Below are positions 52,046 to 61,094 of a stretch of DNA of 64,000 nucleotides, in pieces. The position numbers and the translations under genes were made by a program. Origin of the DNA: Odontocerum albicorne. Lineage: Eukaryota; Arthropoda; Insecta; Trichoptera; Odontoceridae. Within the stretch, counting starts at the first letter, position 1; each line of letters starts with the position of its first letter. The stretch covers positions 1,550,001-1,614,000 of the forward strand of contig OX463844.1 in NCBI GenBank assembly GCA_949825065.1, in the 5' to 3' direction. The notes below the pieces were generated by a model. It was not told where the DNA came from. It was given only the letters and a program-made list of their open reading frames with translations, and did no database searches.

Positions 52046-52882
52046 TCTGGTAGTTTTGGTTATTTATAAATTATGTTTTTAAGTTCATATATAGTATTTT
52101 ACTAATGCAATTTATTATTTCTGCCATTCAATATAAATATTCTATATATTTTCAGTAAAAAATTCTGAAACGTCAGCAAAATTAATGCTATTTATAGGGT
52201 ACCGTTACCGACAAGTCAAGCTGTTTTTCAATGTAAAATATTGCAATATTCTTTAAATATTGCAATTTTGCAAAATGCATTAGGTGTCTGTAAATTCACG
52301 ATGACGTACGTTAAATTTGATGCTGAGTGCATTGTTTGATCATACTATAGTATCACATATTTTCCCTTTTATTTTTTTCTCTTTCTCTCGCTTCTGACTT
52401 TTTTTATATTTCAGCATTTTGTAATGTTACGGTGGATATTGACTTTAGATTACGCTTCACTTATGAATGAGCTGTTTTATTATTTTTTTCTTTGTATGGA
52501 AGTGTACTTTTCTATCCGTACGAATGTCAAGAGTGACGCTCGGTGCGGTGCGGTCCGGGCTACACACCTTGAGACAGGCCCTCAGATCATATTAAAGACT
52601 TTGTACTCTTTCGAAATATTGAAAAAAATTGTTATTTTATTGTATCTTTTTATTTGAATTTAATACAATGGTATTTATTTGGGTTTTTGAAATATTTATC
52701 TTTCGTAATAATAAAACACTCTGTTACTTACATTTTTTTTAATATTTTTGTGAGGTTACGATGTATTGTTGATGAAAAAAATACAAATGATTTGTTATGT
52801 AACCTGTATAAAACTTGATAAGTGTGGTCAACTCGATCAATTCACTGTCTTCAACGAGAAAAATATCCCATCACAGAATGTA
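52046..52882. other. Unassigned sequence
   Basis: A 77-codon frame at 52424-52657 has no recognised family. 52535-52595 is GC-rich (GGTGCGGTGCGGTCCGGGC). Confidence 0.35.
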
Positions 52883-53320
52883 TATTTATTTATTTATTTA
52901 TTTAATTAACGCACAACAGTGTCTTTATATACAAATGAACATGTGACAGGTTATACAAGTACTTAAAATTATTGACAAATAATACAACTTTATCTTAAAC
53001 TAACATGAAGATACAAAAAGCAGTAGAATAAATTACAGTCATCGTTTTAAAATTATTTAATAATCTTTGAGAATTTTGTGGGAATTTTATGGATATATAT
53101 TGAGATATAGAAAACACGTGGCCTCATAAGTGGAACGAGATGCAAGTTGTGTTGCAGAATTAAAAGCTTCGCAGGGTTTCTCAACTCCAGACGCAAAATA
53201 TTGTCCTTAATATTTGGTTTGTATTACGTTATTTATATTAATAAAGGAGAGCACAAAGTTAGTAGCTATTTCCAAATATTGTTGTAATATTCTGGCGAAT
53301 ACTATGTAATATATTGAAAG
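52883..53320 (-). mobile_element. LINE 3'UTR with (TAAA)n tail
   Basis: The plus strand starts TTTATTTATTTATTTATTTA ATTAACGCACAACAGTGTCT. On the minus strand this is the 3' end with a TAAA tail. GTGACAGGTTATACAAGTAC, GGATATATATTGAGATATAG and CTCCAGACGCAAAATATTGT are shared with 58668-59095 over about 430 bp at high identity. Confidence 0.85.
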
Positions 53321-53735
53321 ATATAAGCTTCGAGATATCCTTTTCTGATAAACTTGAACTCGATGTGTACGCATTCAAAATTGGAATGCATAAAATGGTG
53401 GCAGAACATAAAAGGTTGTTGGTTACCGCATTAGACCGTAATTAATATCCCGAGGAAAGTGTGTGGATCCCGCTCCGTGCGGCTGCCATACTGCCGCATC
53501 CTGATGTTACTTTGATGACTTATTACGGCCGCCCAACTGTACAAAGGTAGGACACCTGCCCCATCTCCTCTCCTCTCCTCCTCCACCCAGGAGCATCATT
53601 TGCTAATTAGCCCCCACCCTCGCCTCCGCGGGTCCCTTAACACCTTGTGCACGAGATGTCGCACAGGTGTAATGAAAAGGGAGCCTTCAATTAGGGGTGG
53701 TTTGTTTTGTCACTCTGAATGTATATATATGCATT
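53321..53735. other. Unassigned; GC-rich island 53455-53695
   Basis: TCCCGCTCCGTGCGGCTGCC, ATTACGGCCGCCC and CCCCCACCCTCGCCTCCGCG mark about 240 bp with CpG and pyrimidine-rich sequence, absent elsewhere in the window. It could be a host regulatory segment; no evidence for coding. Confidence 0.4.
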
Positions 53736-53739
53736 AAAC

Positions 53740-53995
53740 ATTCAAATCATAAGATAAACCTTTTCTTTCACCTTATTCATCATCATTACTGTCATACCCC
53801 TACCCTAATGGGCTAGAGAGACAGAACAGGTATCACTTACTTTTGTCCTGACACATATATTTCGCTTCAGTCACATCCATACTCTTCGTCACGAATACTG
53901 TTTTATTGCATTGCGAATGTTTTTCACTCTTCAATTAATTTATTTGGTGGTATCGTGTTTTTAGGTCTCTCCAAACCCCCTATACCTTATTCAAA
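53740..53995 (-). pseudogene. RTE-like LINE C-terminal remnant, weak
   Basis: TTGTCCTGACACATATATTT CGCTTCAGTCACATCCATAC and flanks align with ACTTATTTCGCTTCTTCCAT ATCC at 22028. It is highly decayed. Confidence 0.5.
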
Positions 53996-54300
53996 ATTCA
54001 TTGAAGCTACGAACAATTTTTAAAACTCTTAAACTTGAAAAAAATTGGGTTGTACAGAAATTATCCGATTTATTGATAAATTTTTATGATTGTCCTCAGT
54101 TTGTTCAATTATCACAAGACAATATCAATCGTTCTACAATATTAAAATCATCAAACAACCAACTTTTTCAAAAATCGTTAGGTTGCACAGGCTGGAAAAT
54201 CAGTATGGACACTTTAAAGACCATTTAAACTTTCGTTCCACCCATATAAAATAGTTTTATTGACTCCAGTATTTCCGCAATTGTATCGTTATACTTAATT
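53996..54300. other. Unassigned; 75-codon frame 54001-54228
   Basis: The frame contains LRTIFKTLKLEKNWVVQKLS but I recognise no family; it starts at a TTG-preceded ATG at 54001 and shows no upstream context. I do not call it a gene. Confidence 0.3.
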
Positions 54301-54306
54301 GACCAG

Positions 54307-54307
<1 letters not shown>

Positions 54308-54342
<35 letters not shown>

Positions 54343-55046
54343 ACATGACAAGAAATATACACAATTTGAGAAAAACAACAGATAATTTGATTTGGTGACA
54401 ATTTTAATGGATCTGGGTTTGTTGCCTTTCATTTGTCGTATCCCCAGTAAACTAGGCTTTTGCCTGTATCTCACTGAGGATATTTAGCATGAAAAAAAAA
54501 ATCGATACTTCTTTCCGATTTTTGATTACACAAAAACAAAACCCCGTTGCACGCTCTCATCAACCTGACAGTGACACTCAACTACAACTGGAAACATCTT
54601 GCGAAATTCAACTCCTCACACATCATCACTCCAGAAAGACCAAAAATATTCATCACACACCATACCGCACACAATCATAAGAATAAAAATTAAAATCAAA
54701 ACAAAATTAAAACAAAAAAAATACACAGTAACACAAATACAAAAACAACCAAAATTAAAACAACAAGAAGAAACCCACACTCACGAGCTCACATAAATCC
54801 TTTCCACTCGTCATTCATCCTGAAAGTCCAAGTACTCAAAATCCTGTCGCAGTAACAACCACGCTCCGATCGACTGTCTAAATGGTTTTCCTACCTTTAC
54901 CTTTATTGAAGTCGGCACGCCATTGTATGTAATAGGAGCCAAATAAGCATATTGCCTTTGGGCAAAAGAGGTTTTAACTCTAGGGATGGTGAACATTTCA
55001 TTAGTTGCCATGCGTGTCATGTGTGTCTGCTGAGTCTGCATCTTCC
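54308..55046 (-). mobile_element. LINE 3' end with ORF end and (TAA)n tail
   Basis: The minus-strand frame 55041-54811 reads MQTQQTHMTRMATNEMFTIP, RVKTSFAQRQYAYLAPITYN, GVPTSIK...SIGAWLLLRQ DFEYLD, the last block of insect LINE ORF2. The 3'UTR has the AAAGCCTAGTTTACTGGGGA words and ends in a (TAA)n tail at 54312-54340. An A-rich insertion at about 54680-54790 distinguishes it from 22541-23165. Confidence 0.85.
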
Positions 55047-55270
55047 CTTCCTCTCGATGGTAGTGCCAGAGAATGGATTTGAGATGTAAATTGGCTATGT
55101 TCAGGATTTATAGTTTGTGCTATCTCATTAAATGATTTTTGTTCGTCTTTTTATTTTATATTATTGAACAAAATATCTAACGACCATTTATTCGATTTCA
55201 GTAAATATATTAAATCATAATTGGGGCATTAAGCTAAAATGTGATTAAACATGACAGTTTTTCTGCACGG
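55047..55270. other. Unassigned sequence
   Basis: Nothing recognised. Confidence 0.3.
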
Positions 55271-55274
55271 TCTT

Positions 55275-55385
55275 CTGTGTCGCTAGACCTATTCAACTGA
55301 ACGTTTCTTTGCGAAGCAACTACGCATGGCGTAGAATCAAGAGGCTTTTAAACGAACATTGAAAAGTTTTTTGTACGAGAAGTAA
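55275..55385 (+). pseudogene. LINE ORF2 terminal fragment
   Basis: The plus strand reads CEATTHGVESRGFKRTLKSF LYEK before TAA 55383. (R)SFKRTLKxFLxxK is the canonical end of several insect LINE ORF2 proteins. No tail was identified. Confidence 0.6.
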
Positions 55386-55780
55386 TCAAAACACCCTCGG
55401 GGTGGTCCTTTATCGTTTAATGGCGGAGCAAACTTTGATTTATTTAAATTTTTCTTATATTTTATATTTTTTTAATAAGCAAGAGTTATTGCAAAAAAAA
55501 ACTTTGCGTCAGTTTTGCGAATTATTCTTCTTCAGGAAGTGTCATCTCATATCGAAGGCTAGTCACCATCATAGCAACCCTTAATATATTTACTTAAGTG
55601 TGAACAACTCAGTAAGTTCTTAAGCCAAGAGATGCGGAATCATTCTCTACCTCATTTGTCATTTATTATGTATTTCTTGTATGATCAGTTGTGCTATAAT
55701 GTATCTAGTGTTTATAATTATTTGATCAAGATACTGCAGTTTGCGAATCTTCGCAGTTTTAAGCGGCTGTCATTCCTTAT
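55386..55780. other. Unassigned AT-rich sequence
   Basis: Possible 3'UTR of the preceding LINE fragment; no repeat partner seen in the window. Confidence 0.3.
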
Positions 55781-55937
55781 ACAGGGTGGCTCAAAAGTCA
55801 CTGGTTTATTTTAAAAAGAAATTACTTTTTTATTTCTTAATAATTCTCATTTATTATTTTATAAACAGGTTACATACTTCTTGAAAATCATTTTTATTTA
55901 GTTTTAAAAATTACATCTTTTAAATAACTGCCATTTT

Positions 55938-56790
55938 GGGCGACGAGGCCCACTTCCACCTAAACGGATATGTTAACCCTTCCCTTACGGTGATAAAAAT
56001 AATACGTGTGCTCCGGTGTTGGGTAGTGAGTACGCAATAAAAAATTAGCTATTTTAAATCGGAAAAATAAGAACATTCATAGATAATCCCCTTAATTAAT
56101 TATAATTGAAGTTAAAAATTATAATAATTGAGATTTATTTGCTGAAAACATTAAAAAACCATCTGGCAACGCTCACGGAACGGGCGTACGTCTAACCTAT
56201 TTGCAAGCCTAGAAGCTACTAGTGGCGCGGAACGTCAGTCGCATACCCCGGCGCTTACGCTTATGCTTGCGACGTTGAGACAATTCAGCTCCTCGCAATT
56301 CAGTCTAGTATGTAAGAGTGAGATGCGAATATAGTGTCGCGCTTCCCGCATACTATTCATCTATCGTCAAGACGAGGCACTCGCAGCGTTTAAATGCGAA
56401 TTTGTTTTCAATCTTTACAAAACACCTCGATGTAGTCGATAAATTCTGATTATTATAAATATTATTTTTTAAATCAATGCGTAAATATATTATGGAGGAA
56501 TACCTAAAATATTAACCTTGTATTTATTATATTTATAGAGATGATGGTTATTAGAATATTGATTTAGATATTGATGGTTATTAGAAGCAACGTGTAAAAG
56601 ATACCCAACACAGGGAAGGAAAGGTTAATAAACAAAATATGCGATTTTGGGAGACAGAAAATGCAAGAATAGTCCACCAACGTAGTCTGCCCCCCGTAAG
56701 AGTAACGGTTTGGTATAGTGTACATGCGGAAAGAGTTCTTGGACCTTATTTCTTTGAATATGAGGCAGAAAACCCACTAACCGTCAATGG
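55938..56790 (+). pseudogene. Tc1/mariner transposase middle, split by a MITE
   Basis: Before the MITE: DEAHFHLNGYV (first catalytic Asp in DEAHF). After it: NKQNMRFWETENARIVHQRS, LPPVRVTVWYSVHAERVLGP YFFEYEAENPLTVNG. With the MITE and one TTAA copy removed the frame joins correctly as GYVNKQNMRFWE. The ORF then runs into an inverted copy of its own last 18 bp, so the second and third Asp blocks are lost. The N-terminal DNA-binding domain is also missing. Confidence 0.87.
55973..56628 (-). mobile_element. piggyBac-like MITE, copy D
   Basis: TTAA on both sides (55973-55976; 56625-56628). Left end CCCTTCCCTTACGGTGATAA, right end, reverse-complemented, CCTTTCCTTCCCTGTG. It is more diverged internally than A-C (ATCTGGCAACGCTCACGGAA in place of GTCGGCCGACGTTCAC), so it is an older copy or a subfamily. 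Confidence 0.8.
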
Positions 56791-56806
56791 TTAGTGGGTT
56801 TTCTGC
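56765..56806. repeat. Perfect inverted repeat, 18-bp arms
   Basis: 56765-56782 and 56789-56806 are exact reverse complements with loop GTCAAT. The left arm is transposase coding sequence (AENPLT), so the right arm is its inverted copy. Confidence 0.92.
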
Positions 56807-56865
56807 ATCATCCTGCCAAATACCTAATTTTCACTCACAAGATCTTGAAAGACACACAAAAGTTG

Positions 56866-57340
56866 AAAGGTCGTCTGACAGTCAACACACGAGGTGAGAG
56901 ACAATATTTTCTTATTAAGAAAGTCATCTGGCGGTCAACACACCAGGTGAAAGAAAATATTATCTTATGAGAAAGTCATCTGGCCGTCAACACACTAGGT
57001 GAGTGATAATATTCTCTTATAAGAAAGTCGTGTGGCAGTCAACACACCAGGTAAGAGATAATATTATCTTATAAGAAAGTCAACTGACAATCAACACACT
57101 AGAGATAATATTCTCTTACAAGAAAGTCATCTGCCAGTCAACACACCAGGTGAGAGATAATATTCTCTTATAAGAAAGTCATCTGCCAGTCAACACACCA
57201 GGTGAGAAATAATATTCTCATATAAGAAAGTCATCTGACAGTCAACACACCAGGTGAAAGATAATATTCTCTTATAAGAAAGTCATCTGACAGTCAACAC
57301 ACCAGGTGAGAGATAATATTATCTTAGAAGAAAAAAAGAC
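56866..57340. repeat. Tandem array, 52-bp unit, about 9 copies
   Basis: The unit is AGAAAGTCATCTGACAGTCA, ACACACCAGGTGAGAGATAA TATTCTCTTATA. Copies differ by single substitutions; one is shortened around ACACACTAGAGATAATATT. It lies just downstream of the fold-back transposon. Confidence 0.95.
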
Positions 57341-58261
57341 TATAACCATTGTTGCCTTTTTAGCAGATTTATTAACTACAATTCAGTAAAATATAAACGC
57401 TCACGAACAGCAAACTCGTTTATCTCATTGACCAAATGTACATACTCGTATATCTAATCCTACTATAACACATATCTTACAAAAGAAATATGTTTTCAAA
57501 AGTTTCGAGCAACCACAGGGAATCAGAAATTGTTGACCGAATGTGTTCTCCAAGTTTGCAGAGGCCATACGTTAAGAGAAATTATCCGCCTTGCTTGCGT
57601 GTAACTTAAGGGCTCAATTCAGAAACGTTCCAAATCCAAATTATTTTATTTATGAGTTATTAAAACTAATTTCACTCGACTAATCAAGAAGACTGGAATG
57701 AATCGACAATAGATGGATTTTTATAAAGTATGTAGCCTACATGCGTTATAAGTGGCCAAGCCAGCGCAGTCTAACAATTTTTATAACTTTTGTTACGCTA
57801 ATTTCGCTATACAGGTGTAGAGCTCTTCGTTTTACGAGTATCTGTCTCAACGTGCCATTACATATATCACAAATATATGTAATGGCACGTATCACAAATT
57901 GGACAATATATTCTGTGAAGAATCTTTCTCTCGAAAGTATTCTGAACTTTTTCGTTCCACTTTGTAAAAGTCTAGGAATTCGATGCGTAAGTTAGCACAG
58001 ATTTCAGAAGTATATTAAAAAGTTGGATTCTTATACTACTGCAGGCGAGACTAAGTTAATGGGTAAGTAGCACCTGTTTGGTTCACTATTGTTATTGATA
58101 TAGTTTACCTGTGACCAAAGGTACACAAAACAATCTAAATTCTCAAAATTATATGCATCGATAAAACTGCAATGTAGGTCTTAACATATGCATGCAACTT
58201 ACAAGCATACATTTAATTTTGGTCTCATTTACTAGCAGTTCCATTTTCCTTGCTGACGCTT
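57341..58261. other. Unassigned apart from a hairpin
   Basis: No gene recognised; the 84-codon frame 57741-57995 contains the hairpin and has no family features. Confidence 0.35.
57850..57890. repeat. Perfect inverted repeat, 17-bp arms
   Basis: 57850-57866 and 57874-57890 are exact reverse complements with loop TCACAAA. The word TATCACAAAT is present both in the loop region and immediately after the right arm, as expected if replication folded back and then resumed. Confidence 0.93.
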
Positions 58262-58379
58262 CTAAAGGCTCTTTGAAATTGAGTGGGTTTTTTTAATTCT
58301 ATTTTTTTTTTAATAAAACACACAATTGGCTATGATTTCAAAAAACTTTTTATTGGTTATTAAAAGATAATGTATCACA

Positions 58380-58660
58380 TTTAAACACAAAAAACAATAT
58401 CCGCCAAATGTTCACCTCTTGCAGCTCCACATACTCATATGTCCACTATTTTGTCAAAATTTTCGATGAGATTTTGGCATAATTGCGGTTCTAACTCACC
58501 AATAACGCGAACAATTTCGTACTTTATCTCAGTAATTGATTGGGGATTATTTTTATAGGTCTGATTTTTCACGTAACCCCAGAGAAAATAGTTCAACGGT
58601 GTCAGATCACATGATCTTGGTGGCCAATTAACATCACCGTTTCCGGAGACTACAGTACAT
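58380..58660 (-). pseudogene. Tc1/mariner transposase C-terminus
   Basis: On the minus strand: GDVNWPPRSCDLTPLNYFLW GYVKNQTYKNNPQSITEIKY EIVRVIGELEPQLCQNLIEN FDKIVDI-like coding, in short open pieces with a stop near the end. PPRSCDLTPLNYFLWGYVK is the third-Asp block (D in CDLTP) of a mariner-type transposase. GDVNW follows a deletion junction shared with 6580. N-terminal coding (MESYTRTLQQ) remains at about 59195-59220. Confidence 0.88.
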
Positions 58661-58667
58661 AAAATAA

Positions 58668-59095
58668 TTCAACAATTTATTTATTTAATTAACGACACAA
58701 CAGTGTATTTATATATAAATGAGCATGTGACAGGTTATACAAGTACTTAAAATTATTGACAAATAATACAACTTTATCTTAAACTAACATTAAGATACAA
58801 AAAGCAGTAGAATAAATTACAGTCATCGTTTAAAATTATTTAATAATCTTTGAGAATTTTGTGGGAATTTTATGGATATATATTGAGATATAGAAAACAC
58901 ATGGCCTCATTAGTAGAACGAGATGCAAGTGGCTTTGCAGAATTAAAAGCTTCACACATGTTGATGCAGGGTTACTAAACTCCAGAGGCAAAATATTGTC
59001 CTTAATATTTGGTTTGATATTAATAAAGGAGAGCACAAAATTAGTAGCTGTTTCTAAATATTATTGTAATATTCTGGCGAATACTATATATACTT
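58668..59095 (-). mobile_element. LINE 3'UTR inserted in a transposon
   Basis: TTTATTTATTTAATTAACGA CACAACAGTGTATT through GGCGAATACTATATATA, colinear with 52883-53320 over 430 bp. CAATTTA-like words occur at both junctions (CAACAATTTATT at 58670 and TCTAAATTGTTGCAAAAC at about 59110), possibly a target duplication. Confidence 0.85.
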
Positions 59096-59302
59096 ATATT
59101 AAAAATATCTAAATTGTTGCAAAACTCGTTTCCAAGTCTTTGCATACAAATTATAGAGGAGTTGAGAATTTAGACGTGTTGTTGTAGTGTACGAGTATAC
59201 GACTCCATTTTTATAAATGTCATACATTACACTTCTCAAATGTCACAAGATCCAGGCAAGTTCGCGACGCCATCTGTGTTTTATCCCTTGACAGACCCTT
59301 TA

Positions 59303-59640
59303 ATATCAGAAATGCCACTCTCAGCCCCGGATCAGATCTTGCAATTATGTTTAGTCACAGACTATGCCAAAAGTTAAATAGACTCATCATAAATGTTGCT
59401 ATAAATTAAGAGGCTGGCGTCTCGTACAACCTTATCTAATGTTCAAAAGAAAATATCCCAGTGCAACTCCCTGAAAGTCTTAAATACGTTGGATATATCG
59501 GTTTGGATCTGGATACGAGGTTTTACACTCTTATAATAGTAAATATTATTTAAAAAACCTGCAACAAATTCCTTACCTCAACTTTATCTTTTAACCCCCG
59601 AACGTTTTTGTGATTTATTTTAGTGTTGCCTTTAACCTCG
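59303..59640. other. Unassigned sequence
   Basis: Nothing recognised. Confidence 0.3.
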
Positions 59641-59644
59641 TCAC

Positions 59645-60080
59645 GCTTTTTCCTTGCTAGAGTAGGCTGAGTGGACAGAGTGCTAGATTTTCTTAACTCG
59701 ACACATATTTCGCCTCTTTCACTTCAATATACTTTTTCATACAGCTCCTACGATTTTTCTTGATTCTTACTGTTCCTTTTTTCAAAATATCATTCACTTA
59801 ATCCAACCATACTTCTTTGGGCTTCTTCTAGCAAGCATTTTACTCATTCGCTCTGTTTATTTATTTTTTAGCCGGCTTTCATTCATTCGTTCTACGTTCT
59901 TAACCTTCATCTTACTCAACACAGTAACCTTAAGTTCACGTTCATCTCTAATCCCCTCCACTCTACATTCTGTCATACATTGTCACTCCATGTAAATACA
60001 TGAAGAATTTCTAAGCATTTATTCGACTCTTTTCAATCTATTTACTCCACGTTTCTCTCCTATACATCAAATACGGTATT
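59645..60080 (-). pseudogene. RTE-like LINE C-terminal remnant
   Basis: CTTAACTCGACACATATTTC GCCTCTTTCACTTC, TACAGCTCCTACGATTTTTC and ATTCATTCGTTCTACGTTCT line up with 22020-22330 and 27530-27800. It is antisense to the RTE-like ending. Confidence 0.65.
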
Positions 60081-60480
60081 GTAGGATGATACGATAGGTA
60101 TAAGTAGGAATAAAAAAAAATCTCTAGATATCGTTTTTTTTAAACTATGTTAGATGGACTTGGACATTTTTGCAAGTGCCCTCCCCCAAGGCAACCCCTT
60201 AACCGTGCGGTGATTACTACAGCGGGCCGGGACCCCAGGCAATGTACACTGATGATCCCTGTTCGGTGCGAAATGTAATTAAAATTGTATGTCCTTCGAC
60301 CCCACAATAAAGTTGAACTGACCGTCTCCTAACTGGATACAAGTTATGATTGCAGTTGGAACGGGATATTTCTTCGCAGACAATTAATCATGATGTTCTT
60401 TGGAAGTCTTTTCTTCGCAAGAAAAATGTTTTCAGGAAATGCTTCGCAAAACGATTTAGCGAATTACTGTTCTGGTTAGT
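60081..60480. other. Unassigned; GC-rich patch 60175-60300
   Basis: CTCCCCCAAGGCAACCCCTT AACCGTGCGGTG and GCGGGCCGGGACCCCAGGC stand out from AT-rich flanks and match no repeat here. Confidence 0.35.
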
Positions 60481-60483
60481 CGC

Positions 60484-60655
60484 TATACATACTCGTACAT
60501 ACATACCATCACGCTGTTTCCCTGCCTAGGTAAACAGAGAATACACAGCACCAAACTTTGCTATTACGATGCACATTTTTCGCTTCTTCTACGTCTATAC
60601 ACTTCATACAAGTGAAGATTTCTTTGGCATTTTATATTACCTTCTTTCATTGACA
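60484..60655 (-). pseudogene. RTE-like LINE C-terminal remnant, short
   Basis: CTCGTACATACATACCATCA CGC, TTTTTCGCTTCTTCTACGTC are the 3'-most part of the same family. Confidence 0.6.
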
Positions 60656-61094
60656 GATTTACAATAATATTACAAAATAAATTTTAATAAGTTTATACAA
60701 AATAAATTTAAATAAGTATTTCCCCGCATCAACCATACGATATACTCGTATTTATAAAAACATATTTGGTTAAAAAAATGAAAACTTACCAAGGGAAGAT
60801 AAACTACAAATGAACCTTTGTAAATATTTCGATATTTGATATTCACACATTCGTCTTTAGATGTAGTGTAGTGTATGTGTCTCAAGATCACCAAGTGTTT
60901 AAAATAAGCAGAGAGAACATTTCTCCAATCCTTACAAGGACTCAGCTTTAGATTCAGTATCATTCGTATATCCCACAAGTTCTAATTTATTTCGTGATTT
61001 TGACTTTTTTTTTTAAATAATTATTTGACCAATTTCTTCCGCCCCATTAATTTGAAACAACTACATTTGTTTTGTTTTTTCCAAACCAATTTAT
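60656..61094. other. Unassigned AT-rich sequence
   Basis: A minus frame of 102 codons (60670-60978) has no family features and low-complexity composition; not called. Confidence 0.3.

Larger units (their letters stand above)
55781..56830 (+). mobile_element. Tc1/mariner-type element, broken by a MITE and a fold-back
   Basis: The left end TACAGGGTGGCTCAAAAGTC ACTGG is the terminal sequence of the family. The transposase is encoded on the plus strand. MITE copy D (55973-56628) is inserted in the coding region, and a fold-back at 56765-56806 ends it. No right end found. Confidence 0.78.
58262..59302 (-). mobile_element. Tc1/mariner-type element, deleted, split by a LINE
   Basis: The ends TAAAGGCTCTTTGAAATTGA GTGGG (58262) and, reverse-complemented, TAAAGGGTCTGTCAAGGGAT AAAACACAGATGG (59302) match 6401-6890. 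The two elements share the same internal deletion, hence the same non-autonomous subfamily. LINE 58668-59095 is inserted inside. Confidence 0.85.

Noticed and set aside
52424..52657. 77-codon plus-strand ORF as a membrane protein
   Set aside because: Hydrophobicity comes from T-rich codons; no signal, domain or homologue is visible.
60670..60978. 102-codon minus-strand ORF as a host gene
   Set aside because: No recognisable motif and AT-driven composition.
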